In this document: positions 33,563-43,131 of the stretch, one piece after another
How the letters are laid out: each line of letters starts with the position of its first letter
Numbering within the stretch: position 1 is the first letter of the stretch
Source: Ktedonosporobacter rubrisoli
GTDB lineage: Bacteria > Chloroflexota > Ktedonobacteria > Ktedonobacterales > Ktedonobacteraceae
Assembly (NCBI RefSeq): GCF_004208415.1
Contig: NZ_CP035758.1
Span: 9,424,001-9,488,000 of the forward strand
Direction: 5' to 3'
Length of the DNA: 64,000 nucleotides
Notes under the pieces: model-generated
Told to the model about the DNA's origin: nothing
The model's input: the letters and a program-made list of their open reading frames with translations, nothing else
Database searches by the model: none
Position numbers and translations under genes: made by a program

Positions 33563-35716
33563 GTGATCCTGGAGCAAGATGCCAATACATTAGATCACCT
33601 ACTACCAGATGCCTGGATGCTTCAAATGAAGCTAGAAGATGGGGCCGATGTGCAGGCGGGACTCGACCATGAATGGTTGGTTACCAATGGGATCGGCGGT
33701 TATGCTTCAGGCTCAATTGTGGGGGCGACAACCCGTAGCTATCATGGCTTGCTGGTTGCGGCTTTGCGCCCTCCTGTGCAACGTATGGTACTGGTGACAA
33801 AGATTGACGAGGAAGTGATGCTACCCGGCGGCGAACTGCTCAAGCTGGGAGTGAATGAATATCTGGGAGGAACGCTTGATCCGCAGGGATATACCTACCT
33901 GAAATCGGTTTCTCTGGAAGGTGATATTCCTTGTTTTACTTATCATCTCAATAATCGCTTTAAGCTGGAAAAGCGTGTCTGGATGGAATATGGCCAGAAT
34001 ACTACCTATGTGCAATATGCGTTGCATGAGATGCTCGACGAGGAAGAAATTGGACAAAGCCTGGCGGATGTAGCTGAAGCAGCCTTGACGCTCAGGCTAA
34101 TTCCCTTTTGCCTCTCGCGCGATTACCACGAAACGACGCAGGGATCACCTGGCTGGCGTTTTCTTGTGGAGAATGGAGGGAATCGTTGTCGGGTGCGGGC
34201 TTATGAAGGTGCTCCGGCTTATCATTTGCTTGCTCCGCCGGGGATGTCGTTTTCTCCGACCGATCTGTGGTACTGGCGCGTCTTTCACCGCCGCGAGCAT
34301 GAGCGCGGCTTGCTGGATCACGAGGACGTCTATCAACCTGGCATATTTCAGACTCGTCTACAAGCAGGGATGCGGGTAACGCTAGTGCTGAGCGCTCAGG
34401 ATCAGCCAAGCGCAGATCTGGGAAGCGAACACCATGAGGAGTGCGTGGCGCGTGCATTGTTACGCCATCAACTGCGCGTACGCCAGCTGCTGGCAGTAGC
34501 CGAACATTCGGGCAAAAATTTGGCTGAGCGTGATCCCGTTCTTGCCCGCCTGGTGATTGCCGCTGATCAGTTTGTTGCTGCACGTCCAGAAGCTGGAGAA
34601 ATGCAGGAGAACTGGCCTCTGCAGCTTTCCCCGAAGCGCAAGACCATTATTGCCGGCTATCCCTGGTTCACCGATTGGGGCCGCGATAGTATGATCTCGC
34701 TGCCTGGTTTATTATTGGCTACGGGACGCTATAGTGAGGCGCGCGGCTTGCTCAAGGCTTTTGCCTCATATATGTATCAAGGGCTCATTCCAAATCGCTT
34801 TCCCGATAATGGCCAGGTGCCGGAATATAATACTGTAGATGCTACACTCTGGATGTTCCATGCGCTTGATCGTTACCTGAGGACCACAAGCGATTGGAAG
34901 CTACTCAAAGAATTATTTCCCGCTCTGCAGGAGAGTATCCAGTGGCACATACGCGGTACGCTCTATGGTATAGGGGTCGATCCTGAGGATGGGCTGCTGT
35001 GTGCAGGAGCTCCGGGAGTGCAATTGACCTGGATGGATGCCAGGGTTGATGATTGGGTGGTAACTCCCAGACGGGGCAAGCCTGTCGAGGTGAATGCGCT
35101 CTGGTACTACGCGCTCACAGCAATGGAGTCCTGGGCTATCCGTCTATCCACGGATGCTACCTTGTATAGCCAGTTGCGGACGCAGGTTCGCCAGCACTTT
35201 GCCTCGCGTTTCTGGTATGAAGCTGGTGGCTATCTCTATGATGTTGTTGATGTGGATGCTGTGGCCGGGCGCAATGATGCATCGCTGCGTCCCAATCAAC
35301 TATTTGCCATCTCGTTGACGCGGGATCTGCTCTCGGAGGCCCAGAGTGCCGGCATACTCAAGCTGGTCAGTGAGCAATTGCTTACCCCGCCAGGCTTGCG
35401 CTCGTTGAGCCCTACAGATCCAGTTTACCATAGGTACTTTAACGGAGATCGCCGTCAGCGCGACGGAGCCTATCATCAAGGAGCTGTCTGGCCCTGGCTG
35501 ATTGGTCCTTATATCGATGCGCATTTGTTGCTGAATAATGATAGGACGACCTTGCGGCCACTACTTCAGCCCTTGCTATTGCAGCTCTGGGAAGCTTGCC
35601 TTGGCACAATCAGTGAGGTGGCAGAGCCAGAAGCGCCGTTTGCTCCGGCTGGCTGTTTCGCCCAGGCCTGGAGCGTTGCTGAGCTGTTACGCTGCTGGCG
35701 ATTGGTCAATGTATAG
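33563..35716 (+). CDS. amylo-alpha-1,6-glucosidase (glycogen debranching enzyme)
   Basis: A 717-residue two-domain protein. The N-terminal beta-sandwich opens EWLVTNGIGGYASGSIVGATTRSYHGLLVAA, the standard start of bacterial GDE-type debranching enzymes. The C-terminal (alpha/alpha)6 barrel contains YPWFTDWGRDSMISLPGLLLATGR, GLIPNRFPDNGQVPEYNTVDATLWMF and YHQGAVWPWLIGPYIDA in outline, as in the GH133 family. It should release alpha-1,6-linked glucose from branch stubs of glycogen. It is cytoplasmic, with no signal peptide. The start is GTG 33563 with GGAAGG ahead. No other glycogen gene is in the window. Confidence 0.88.
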   Translation: MILEQDANTLDHLLPDAWMLQMKLEDGADVQAGLDHEWLVTNGIGGYASGSIVGATTRSYHGLLVAALRPPVQRMVLVTKIDEEVMLPGGELLKLGVNEYLGGTLDPQGYTYLKSVSLEGDIPCFTYHLNNRFKLEKRVWMEYGQNTTYVQYALHEMLDEEEIGQSLADVAEAALTLRLIPFCLSRDYHETTQGSPGWRFLVENGGNRCRVRAYEGAPAYHLLAPPGMSFSPTDLWYWRVFHRREHERGLLDHEDVYQPGIFQTRLQAGMRVTLVLSAQDQPSADLGSEHHEECVARALLRHQLRVRQLLAVAEHSGKNLAERDPVLARLVIAADQFVAARPEAGEMQENWPLQLSPKRKTIIAGYPWFTDWGRDSMISLPGLLLATGRYSEARGLLKAFASYMYQGLIPNRFPDNGQVPEYNTVDATLWMFHALDRYLRTTSDWKLLKELFPALQESIQWHIRGTLYGIGVDPEDGLLCAGAPGVQLTWMDARVDDWVVTPRRGKPVEVNALWYYALTAMESWAIRLSTDATLYSQLRTQVRQHFASRFWYEAGGYLYDVVDVDAVAGRNDASLRPNQLFAISLTRDLLSEAQSAGILKLVSEQLLTPPGLRSLSPTDPVYHRYFNGDRRQRDGAYHQGAVWPWLIGPYIDAHLLLNNDRTTLRPLLQPLLLQLWEACLGTISEVAEPEAPFAPAGCFAQAWSVAELLRCWRLVNV

Positions 35717-35879
35717 GGAGATGCCAATTCGTGCGGGAGCATTTCATGTTCTTCTAATATTGAGATTATAAACTAACGAATATCGGATTGGTTGTTGTGC
35801 TAGCTACAGGAGTCGTGGTGAGGTACAACAATCAATACGATGCATCTTGAGAGAGATGCAAGAGGAGACGGACACGATC

Positions 35880-36554
35880 ATGCGAATCCTGGTAGTAGAG
35901 GATGATCCACGGCTGGGTCCCAGCCTAAAAAAAGGGCTGGAAGGGGATCACTATGCGGTTGACCTGGTGGCAGATGGGGAAGATGCGTTATTGATGGCGG
36001 CATCAACTGCCTATGACCTGGTAATCATAGATATACTTCTCCCCAGCCTTAACGGCTTTGAGGTTTGCAAGAGGCTACGTGAAGAGGGGAAGTCTATGCC
36101 GATCTTACTGTTGACGGCATTAGGTGAAGTGGATGATCGCGTCAGAGGTTTGGATTTGGGCGCAGACGATTACCTGGTCAAGCCTTTTGCTTTTAGCGAG
36201 CTAGAAGCGCGAATGCGGGCTTTGTTGCGGCGGGGTAATCAGGTAATTCCCTCTATACTCCAGTTTATGGACATCACATTGGACACGCGCACCCATGAAG
36301 TGAAGCGGGGAGAGCGCGTTATTCCCCTGGTTAATAAAGAATATGCTCTGCTAGAATTCCTAATGCGTCATCCTCACCAGGTCCTGAGCCGCTCGATGAT
36401 CGCAGAGCATGTATGGGACGGCGATACAGAACATCTTTCAAATGTTATCGACGTCTATATTCGTTATCTCCGTCGTAAGCTATGTCACTATCATGAGCCT
36501 GATGTAATCTACACTGTACGTGGGTCTGGTTATCAACTCAAGGAACCCATTTAA
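35880..36554 (+). CDS. OmpR/PhoB-family response regulator
   Basis: A 224-residue regulator. The receiver domain has the acidic pocket VVEDD (8-9), the phosphoacceptor Asp51 in LVIIDILLPSLNG, Thr in LLLTALGE and Lys in DYLVKPFAF. The C-terminal winged helix includes VKRGERVIPLVNKEYALLEFL and SNVIDVYIRYLRRKL with TVRGSGYQL at the end. Start at ATG 35880 with GAGGAGA; an earlier in-frame ATG at 35847 is less well placed. The stop overlaps the kinase ATG by one base (TAATG), so the two are co-translated as a two-component system. Confidence 0.93.
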   Translation: MRILVVEDDPRLGPSLKKGLEGDHYAVDLVADGEDALLMAASTAYDLVIIDILLPSLNGFEVCKRLREEGKSMPILLLTALGEVDDRVRGLDLGADDYLVKPFAFSELEARMRALLRRGNQVIPSILQFMDITLDTRTHEVKRGERVIPLVNKEYALLEFLMRHPHQVLSRSMIAEHVWDGDTEHLSNVIDVYIRYLRRKLCHYHEPDVIYTVRGSGYQLKEPI

Positions 36555-38089
36555 TGCTTCAACGCTTATTGCGGATGCGGTCGATCTCGCCGCCTGGTAT
36601 TCGCGTGCAATTAGCTTTATGGTACACGATAGTCTCTGCAGGGCTATTGCTCATTTTTAGTATAGCTTTTTATACTACGCTGCAGAACATGCTGGCCTCA
36701 AGTTTTGATACCGAATTGAAGATGCGCGCTCAGCAGGCGGCTGATGCTGTGACGTTTAAAAATGGTCACCTGACCGTCTATAATATTATGGATGAGGTAC
36801 GGGAGCTGGATGCCAACGCGGTTATCCTGGAAGGTACCGATGACGCCGATGATCAGGTGGACACTGATCATTCGATGCTACAATATATCCCGCATCACGA
36901 TACTCCTATTTTCGTCAAGATATTTGATACTCAAGGAAAGATACTTTACCAGACTTCTACTTTCAAGGGACTGAAAACTCCTACTGAGAGCCTTGATTTA
37001 CCCTTACATGGCGCTCCCTGGCAAGGGACGGCGAATGATCCAAAGGGGCAGCCGATTCGGGTGTATAGCACGATGCTGGTGAGTCAGAATCATATTGTTG
37101 GGGTCGTGCAGATTGGACAATCGCTGGCTCCGTTAGATGATATGTTACGTCGTATCCTGATAGGCTTTCTGATAATTTGCCCTCTCATTCTTCTCCTCAG
37201 CGCCTTTGGAAGCTATTGGCTGGCTGGACGCGCTTTCAGGCCGATTCAGCGCCTGGCCAACACGGCACGTGAGATTGGTGCGAAGGATTTGCATCAACGG
37301 GTGTCAGTGCCCCTGGCCCGTGATGAGGTGCGCGATCTTGCTGTGATCTTTAATCGCATGATCGAGCGCTTGGAGCGTGCTTTTGCGCAGCAGCGACGCT
37401 TTGTGGCCGATGCCTCGCATGAGTTGCGTACGCCTGTTGCAGTAATCCGTAACATGACCGAGGTGGCCCTGGCTCAGCCCGATGGGCAGGAAGATTATGG
37501 ATTGGTGCTTCAGGAAGTAAACGCTGAATCGGAACGTCTGGGGCGCTTGATTAATGATCTATTGGCCCTGGCCCGCGCGGATGAGGGACATGTGAAGCTA
37601 GATCATGATCCTGTACGTTTGGACCTATTGACTGCCGATGTTGTGGCAAGTATGGAGACGCTGGCTACCGAGCGTAATATAGAAATATCTACACGTCGGC
37701 TTGATCCTGCTACCGTCCTTGGGGATGCCGCGCGGCTGATCCAGGTGATTATGAGCCTGGTTGATAATGCGCTCATCTATACAAATCGGGGAGGCCAGAT
37801 TTTTCTCTCTGTCGAGACTTGCGGATCGCATGTCCATATTATTGTGCAAGATACAGGAATTGGGATTGCCAAAAAAGATCTCGATCATATCTTTGAGCGC
37901 TTCTATCGGGCCGACCCGGCACGTTCTAAAGCTGTAGGCGGTTCCGGTTTAGGTCTGGCCCTCGTTGAGTGGATGGTACATGCACATAAGGGCATTGTGA
38001 CGGTTGAGAGCCAGCCGGGCAAAGGTTCAACATTTATTGTGACGCTGCCATCAACCGTAGCGAGCAAGGAAGAAGTCCTGGTGTCCTAG
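36554..38089 (+). CDS. membrane sensor histidine kinase
   Basis: A 511-residue kinase. Membrane helices lie near 20-42 and 200-224 and flank an extracytoplasmic domain of about 155 residues. HAMP region: GRAFRPIQRLANTAREIGAKDL. The dimerisation/phosphoacceptor block is RRFVADASHELRTPVAV with His289. The ATPase part has N-box IQVIMSLVDNALIYTN, DTGIGIAKKDLDHIFERFYR and GSGLGLALVEWMV. It phosphorylates the adjacent response regulator; the sensed signal is unknown. Its stop codon shares the palindrome CTAG (38086-38089) with the stop of the convergent kinase gene. Confidence 0.93.
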   Translation: MLQRLLRMRSISPPGIRVQLALWYTIVSAGLLLIFSIAFYTTLQNMLASSFDTELKMRAQQAADAVTFKNGHLTVYNIMDEVRELDANAVILEGTDDADDQVDTDHSMLQYIPHHDTPIFVKIFDTQGKILYQTSTFKGLKTPTESLDLPLHGAPWQGTANDPKGQPIRVYSTMLVSQNHIVGVVQIGQSLAPLDDMLRRILIGFLIICPLILLLSAFGSYWLAGRAFRPIQRLANTAREIGAKDLHQRVSVPLARDEVRDLAVIFNRMIERLERAFAQQRRFVADASHELRTPVAVIRNMTEVALAQPDGQEDYGLVLQEVNAESERLGRLINDLLALARADEGHVKLDHDPVRLDLLTADVVASMETLATERNIEISTRRLDPATVLGDAARLIQVIMSLVDNALIYTNRGGQIFLSVETCGSHVHIIVQDTGIGIAKKDLDHIFERFYRADPARSKAVGGSGLGLALVEWMVHAHKGIVTVESQPGKGSTFIVTLPSTVASKEEVLVS

Positions 38090-40029
38090 CCGATGCGGGC
38101 GATGATGACGCTTACGTTCCCTTCACCGCCTGCGTTATTGGCTTCTTCCACAAGAATATGAGCCAGCTCCTGCGGACTTACCTCTTGCGAGATGAGTTCT
38201 TGTAGCCGCTCGTCGCGTATCATATGCCAGAGCCCATCAGTGCAGAGCAAGATAAGATCGTCTGGCTCGACCTGCTGATGGAATAAGTCTATGTTTATCT
38301 GGTAGGAGCGCCCAAGGTAGCGATAGTGCTGATGCCGTTTGGCGCTGTCATATATTTCTTCGGGTTGCAGAAGATCGGCGGCAACCAGGTGAGCAGCCAG
38401 GGTATGATCATTGGTGATGCGCTCAAGACCTTTGCTTTTGCTGTAATGGTAAGCGCGGCTGTCCCCAATGCTGGCCACATAGAGCTCGTGCTTGTAGAGT
38501 AGGGCTGTGGTCAAGGTGCTGGCCATAGATGTATCGTAGTCTGCGTTGCAATGATAGATAACCTGGTTGGCCTGGCGAGCGGCATCGCGCAACCACTGTT
38601 CAAGGATCGTGTCAGGAGGGACAGCGCGTGCGGTCGTGCCTGTCTGGTGGGTTGAGGTCCGTGATGTGCTGCTACCGTGTCTTGGTGTGACATGCGAAGA
38701 CGAGCGAGATGGCGTGGACAGAAGCGGGACCAGAATATCTGCAACCGTCTCTATTGCCAGGCGGCTTGCCTCGTGGCCACCTGCTGATTTACCCTCGGGT
38801 CCGCGCAGCCCATCGGAGACGGCCAGCAGGCTGAACGGGCGTGGAGGTGGTTCAAGATTGACACATAATCCCTGGATAACCAGAAGCATGTCCTCATTAT
38901 CCTGTACGCGCCGCCCCTGGTCGCTGAGATAGCCAATCTGACATATGTCTGTGACAATCGGCGATGTTTCGTCGAGGCCATGGCCGCAGTGGCGACAGAA
39001 GCGGGAACTGCTTCTATTCTCGCGACCACAATTGCTACAGGGGTTTTCAGGTGTAACGGTACGGGCAATAACGTTTGCATTGCTCGTTGCGACTATGGTA
39101 GCTGCCAGCGTTGGGGCAGACCATATATCCTCCATAGCCAGAGCGTCGTTTATAGCACTGACGAAATCACTAGCAGTTTTATAGCGCTTGTGGGGATCGA
39201 TATCTATGGCGCGCAGGAGCACCGTATCAATAGTCGGTGGCAGCGCGTGGTTTAACGTGCTGGGTCCTGGTAGCTCGGTAGCCCGGCTTCTAACGACGGC
39301 CTGAAAGGGAAGCAAGCCCGTAAATATCTGATAAGCCACAACGCCCATGGCATAGATGTCGCTAGCAGTTTCGGCCTTGCCCTGTTCTTGCTCAGGGGCA
39401 ATATAATGCTCAGTCCCCAGGGACCAGCCGCGCTGCGTGAGGGCCTTCTCATTCTGCATTGCTCGCGCAATGCCAAAGTCGGCAAGCATAAGACGGCCGT
39501 CATCCTGATGGATAAGAAGATTGGAGGGCTTGATATCGCGGTGCACAATCTGCTGAGGGTGGGAATGCACCGCATCGATAGCGGCGGCAAGGTCTTCAAG
39601 ATACTTCTGGGCCTGCTGGGTTGGTAGCGGGCGTTCTGCTTTGAGGAGCCCTTTGAGCGTGCCACCGGTAATAAGTGGCATGGCAAGATAGAGCAGGCTG
39701 CCATCCTGACCAAAATTGAGCACAGGAACAATATTTGGATGCCTTAGCTGATGAGCATAGCGAGCCTCGCGCCTGAAGCGCTCCACTGCCGTTGGCATAT
39801 CCATGACATTATTAGCAAATGACAGGATTTTTAGCGCAACTTGCTCTATTTCAAAGGTATCGCTGGCTCGATAAACAGCCCCCATGCCTCCAAGCCCGAT
39901 TAAGGTTTCAATTCGATAACGGCCCGCTACCACAGCCTCGGGGAGAAGGCACTGGCAGAAGGGATTGGTGCATTGTGTGCTCCCCGGAGGATAGTCGGTC
40001 TGGCATCGAGGGTTAGGACAACTCGGCAT
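38086..40029 (-). CDS. Ser/Thr protein kinase - zinc ribbon - PP2C phosphatase fusion
   Basis: A 647-residue soluble protein holding opposite activities. Residues 4-27 are a Cys-rich zinc motif (CPNPRC...CTNPFCQC). The kinase spans about 35-300: IGLGGMGAVYRASD, Lys67 in VALKIL, HRDIKPSNLL (163-172), DFG (184-186) and GTEHYIAPEQ. A second zinc ribbon is at 331-350 (CSNCGRENRSSSRFCRHCG). From about 364 to the end is a PP2C phosphatase: GRRVQDNEDM, AVSDGLRGPEGKSAGGHEAS, VASIGDSRAYHY and LLCTDGLWHMI. All catalytic residues I can check in both domains are present. Bacterial Hanks kinases usually have the phosphatase as a separate neighbouring gene. ATG 40029 is preceded by AGAGAGG. Confidence 0.9.
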   Translation of the reverse strand: MPSCPNPRCQTDYPPGSTQCTNPFCQCLLPEAVVAGRYRIETLIGLGGMGAVYRASDTFEIEQVALKILSFANNVMDMPTAVERFRREARYAHQLRHPNIVPVLNFGQDGSLLYLAMPLITGGTLKGLLKAERPLPTQQAQKYLEDLAAAIDAVHSHPQQIVHRDIKPSNLLIHQDDGRLMLADFGIARAMQNEKALTQRGWSLGTEHYIAPEQEQGKAETASDIYAMGVVAYQIFTGLLPFQAVVRSRATELPGPSTLNHALPPTIDTVLLRAIDIDPHKRYKTASDFVSAINDALAMEDIWSAPTLAATIVATSNANVIARTVTPENPCSNCGRENRSSSRFCRHCGHGLDETSPIVTDICQIGYLSDQGRRVQDNEDMLLVIQGLCVNLEPPPRPFSLLAVSDGLRGPEGKSAGGHEASRLAIETVADILVPLLSTPSRSSSHVTPRHGSSTSRTSTHQTGTTARAVPPDTILEQWLRDAARQANQVIYHCNADYDTSMASTLTTALLYKHELYVASIGDSRAYHYSKSKGLERITNDHTLAAHLVAADLLQPEEIYDSAKRHQHYRYLGRSYQINIDLFHQQVEPDDLILLCTDGLWHMIRDERLQELISQEVSPQELAHILVEEANNAGGEGNVSVIIARIG

Positions 40030-40477
40030 GGCCTCTCTCTTATCTTATCCAATAGATTTAGCTGTATGCTTTGATGGGTAGGGTTAGCATGCTCCTAATA
40101 GTGTACGAGGAATGACAGATACCTGTCAATACAAAAGGCTTGAATGAGACAGATTGTACCGATACTCTCGTCACTAGAGTAGCAGGAGTTTGCAGTTCTC
40201 CAGAATGGGATTGTGAAGGGGCGGCGCGAGCAAGCTAACGAAACCCTTGACCTGGGGCGTGGAGGCGACGTCGCGAGCGAGCGGATTTGGCCCCGATTGT
40301 TTCCTCCTGCTTGCCGCCGCCTGGCGACCCACAAAGCAGAACTGCAAAGCCCTAACTGGAGGAGTAAAAGGTTTGCTCCTCTTCAATGAGAGATGTATAA
40401 TCAGTGATGATAGTGGAAAGGGTTATTATCTTCTATTCTTAGCCCTGCTAGATGCACTCAAAGGATAACGAGATATC
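40030..40477. other. intergenic region with GC-rich, repeat-like stretch
   Basis: The part at about 40210-40350 is GC-rich and broadly similar in composition to the intergenic repeats at 28866 and 43290, with no alignment long enough to call a copy. No gene is supported. A short GAGGAG/CTCCTC hairpin is at about 40363-40380. Confidence 0.35.
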
Positions 40478-41458
40478 ATGCTACAAACCTTACCGTTAGT
40501 TTTGTTTATAATTATGACCGAGGTTTCCATCGGCTCGGTAAGCGTGCTGGTCTTTCTGGACTGGCGCCGTGAGGTCAAACGGGGTTTTCTGGTTTCCTAC
40601 GCCCTGATCTATTTAGGCCTGGCGGGCCTCACCTATCTCTTCCAGCAAAATTTTTCGACTGCTGCTCTCTTGAATACCTATGCGCAACTTGATAAAACCT
40701 GGACCGGCTATCAAGCGTTGCCCTTGCTACTCTTTTTCCTACTCTTAATCCCTTACAATGTATTCCTTTGGTTAGACAAAGGAGCTGGTGTGGAGGAGAA
40801 GAAGGCTGTAACTGAGGAGGCGCAGGCTCCGGCGAAAAAGGCAGGCTCAACTCTGCGATTGTTGCGCCTGATTAGTGGTGTGGCAACGGTAGTGGCTGGG
40901 CTGGTGACGCTTTTCGTAATGGCAATGATCTATCGGCCCCTGGCGGCTGCGAATCTGGGAGGCATATTTACAGTTGCTAGTTTCTTTGCAGCAGCCTTTG
41001 CCCTGGGCGGTGTAATGACCGCGATGTGGCTTGGGCACTGGTATCTGGTCACTCCTGCTTTGTCTGGTCGACCCCTACAATTCGCGACTACAATCGTCCT
41101 GGTGGCTATCCTGGCACAGGTCATTTTTGCTGTCTCGGCCGGCCCGAGTACCGCTTACGCCAATAATGCTACGGCTCCTGTGACCAACTCAACAGCTGTC
41201 TCTACCACAGATCATGGAAAATCAAGCGTGGTGAAGCCGGCAGATGCACCCACGATAGCTCCTCCAATCAGCGCTGATGCCATGGGCTGGCTGCGCATTC
41301 TTGTTGGTTTTGCCATGCCCCTGGTTCTTGGCGGGTTAGCCTGGAAGCTGATTCGGGATCGTTCATTCCAGTCAGCTACAGGAATGCTCTACCTGGTTGT
41401 GGTGCTTTCTCTTGCGGGCGAGATTATGGCTCGTGGGTTATTCCTGTCTGGTTTATAG
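40478..41458 (+). CDS. multi-pass membrane protein of unknown function
   Basis: A 326-residue protein with about eight or nine membrane segments. They include LPLVLFIIMTEVSIGSVSVLVF, YALIYLGLAGLTYLF, ALPLLLFFLLLIPYNVFLWL, VATVVAGLVTLFVMAMIY and ATTIVLVAILAQVIFAV. A charged cytoplasmic insert lies at about 100-125 (EEKKAVTEEAQAPAKKAG) and a Ser/Thr/Pro-rich loop near 235-265. The opening helix resembles the first helix of DmsC/NrfD-type quinol-interacting anchor subunits, but no partner oxidoreductase is nearby and I would not assign it. A terminator follows. Confidence 0.6.
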   Translation: MLQTLPLVLFIIMTEVSIGSVSVLVFLDWRREVKRGFLVSYALIYLGLAGLTYLFQQNFSTAALLNTYAQLDKTWTGYQALPLLLFFLLLIPYNVFLWLDKGAGVEEKKAVTEEAQAPAKKAGSTLRLLRLISGVATVVAGLVTLFVMAMIYRPLAAANLGGIFTVASFFAAAFALGGVMTAMWLGHWYLVTPALSGRPLQFATTIVLVAILAQVIFAVSAGPSTAYANNATAPVTNSTAVSTTDHGKSSVVKPADAPTIAPPISADAMGWLRILVGFAMPLVLGGLAWKLIRDRSFQSATGMLYLVVVLSLAGEIMARGLFLSGL

Positions 41459-41476
41459 ACGAAGGTATGATAGGCA

Positions 41477-41507
41477 AAAGGGGCAGGACAGATAGCGCTG
41501 CCCCTTT
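41477..41507. terminator. bidirectional terminator between convergent genes
   Basis: AAAGGGGCAG (41477-41486) pairs perfectly with CTGCCCCTTT (41498-41507). It lies between the stops of the membrane protein and the acyl-CoA ligase and offers short T-runs in both directions. Confidence 0.85.
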
Positions 41508-41523
41508 GCTATGTCCTTTGGCT

Positions 41524-43131
41524 TCAGGATAACTGTTGCCGACGAGCTAGTTCGCGTTCCTTTAGTTCGCGGCGCAGAATCTTGCCCGAGGCGTTTTTGG
41601 GGATGGTACCAATAATCTCAATAAGCTGAAATTTCTTATAGCCTGCAAGCTTTCCGTTACAATATGCAAGCAATTCATCAGGAGTGATTGTCTGGCCGGG
41701 GCGTAGAACGACGAAGCCCTTGATCAATTCACCTGCCTCATCGTCAGCCACGCCGATCGCGGCGGCATCGATGACGGCTGGATGTTCTAGCAGCAAGGCT
41801 TCCAGCTCAGCAGGCGCGACGCTAAAGCCTTTGTGCTTAATCATTTCTTTCTTGCGATCCACGACGTGCAGATAACCTTCATCATCAATGTAGCCAATGT
41901 CTCCTGTAGAGAACCAGCCATCGCGTAAGACGCGCGCAGTTTCTTCGGGAGCCTTCCAATAGCCCTGCATAATCTGCGGACCACGCAGAATAATCTCGCC
42001 TACTTCACCAGCTGGCAGCTCGCGCTCATCTTCAAGCGCGACGATTTTCTGCTCAGTGTTATGTACAGGTAATCCCACAGTTTCCAGGCGGAAGAGGGCC
42101 GGGTCGGCTGGCTGGGCATGGGTGAGTGGCGAGGCCTCGGTCATGCCATATCCCTGGATAACATTGATACCCGTCTGCGTGGCGAGCTTGCGCGCCGGCT
42201 CGGGGGCCAGTGGGGCGGCTCCTGAGAGGATATATTTTACACTCTTCATCTTGCTGAGATCGACTGGAGCATTGGCGAGCGCCAGGATGATGGGAGGAAC
42301 GCCGAAGTAGAGCGTTACGCTATGTCTCTCGCAGAGTTCCAAGGATTGCTGTAAGTCGAAGCGCTCCATCAAGACCTGCCTGCCGCCTGCCGCCAGCATA
42401 CTACCCGTGAGCATTGCCCCATAGATATGATAGACGGGCAAGAAGATCAAGGCAATCTCTGTGGCATCTATGCCCCATGCCGAGAGGAATTGTAGGTGAT
42501 TCGCTATGAGATTGCGATGAGTAAGCATGGTTCCCTTTGGCAGTCCGGTGGTTCCTGAAGAGTAAGGTAAGGCAAGCAGATCATCGCTGCCAACTTGCGT
42601 ATGCTGAATATAACGAGGTGAAGATTGGCGTAAGAGATTGGCGTAAGGAAGGGCTTCGGGCAAACTTTCTACGCTACTTGCCCCAGTGACCAGGATGTGT
42701 TTTAGATGGGGCAAAGCTTTAGATCTTTTTACAAGCTGGATCAGAGGTGCCAGTTCTCGTTGTACTAGTAGCGCATCTGCTTCGGAGTTTTCCAACTGAT
42801 AAGCGATTTCGCGCTCTTTGTAGGTGGGGTTCATGGGAGTGATAACAATCCCAAGCGAGGCAGCAGCTATAAAAGTGATGATATATTCAGGGCGATTTGC
42901 CATAAATAGGCAGAGACGATCCCCTTTTTGAAGCCCCAAATCGTGCAGGCCGTTAGCGATACTGTTGACCATAGACACAACCTCTCGATAGGTAAAGCGG
43001 AGGTTATGATAAATGATAGCTATGCGATCGGGATTGTGCTTAGCCGCTGTGCGTAGAAGATGATCATAAGAAGCGTCAGGGAGATCCAAGGGTGGACGGA
43101 ATAGCTCAGGTGCGACCATTTTTTCTAGCAT
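41524..43131 (-). CDS. long-chain fatty-acid--CoA ligase-type AMP-forming synthetase
   Basis: A 535-residue member of the ANL superfamily. The P-loop-like motif is LPYSSGTTGLPKGTMLTH, the substrate-binding core is IQGYGMTEASPLTH, the hinge is STGDIGYIDDEGYLHVVDRKKEMIKHKG, and the C-terminal catalytic lysine is in PKNASGKILRREL. It forms an acyl-adenylate and then the CoA thioester. The sequence pattern fits medium/long-chain acyl-CoA or 4-coumarate-CoA-ligase-like enzymes; chain length cannot be told. ATG 43131 has GAAAGGAT upstream. The crotonase at 3.1 kb is too far away to be part of the same operon. Confidence 0.9.
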   Translation of the reverse strand: MLEKMVAPELFRPPLDLPDASYDHLLRTAAKHNPDRIAIIYHNLRFTYREVVSMVNSIANGLHDLGLQKGDRLCLFMANRPEYIITFIAAASLGIVITPMNPTYKEREIAYQLENSEADALLVQRELAPLIQLVKRSKALPHLKHILVTGASSVESLPEALPYANLLRQSSPRYIQHTQVGSDDLLALPYSSGTTGLPKGTMLTHRNLIANHLQFLSAWGIDATEIALIFLPVYHIYGAMLTGSMLAAGGRQVLMERFDLQQSLELCERHSVTLYFGVPPIILALANAPVDLSKMKSVKYILSGAAPLAPEPARKLATQTGINVIQGYGMTEASPLTHAQPADPALFRLETVGLPVHNTEQKIVALEDERELPAGEVGEIILRGPQIMQGYWKAPEETARVLRDGWFSTGDIGYIDDEGYLHVVDRKKEMIKHKGFSVAPAELEALLLEHPAVIDAAAIGVADDEAGELIKGFVVLRPGQTITPDELLAYCNGKLAGYKKFQLIEIIGTIPKNASGKILRRELKERELARRQQLS

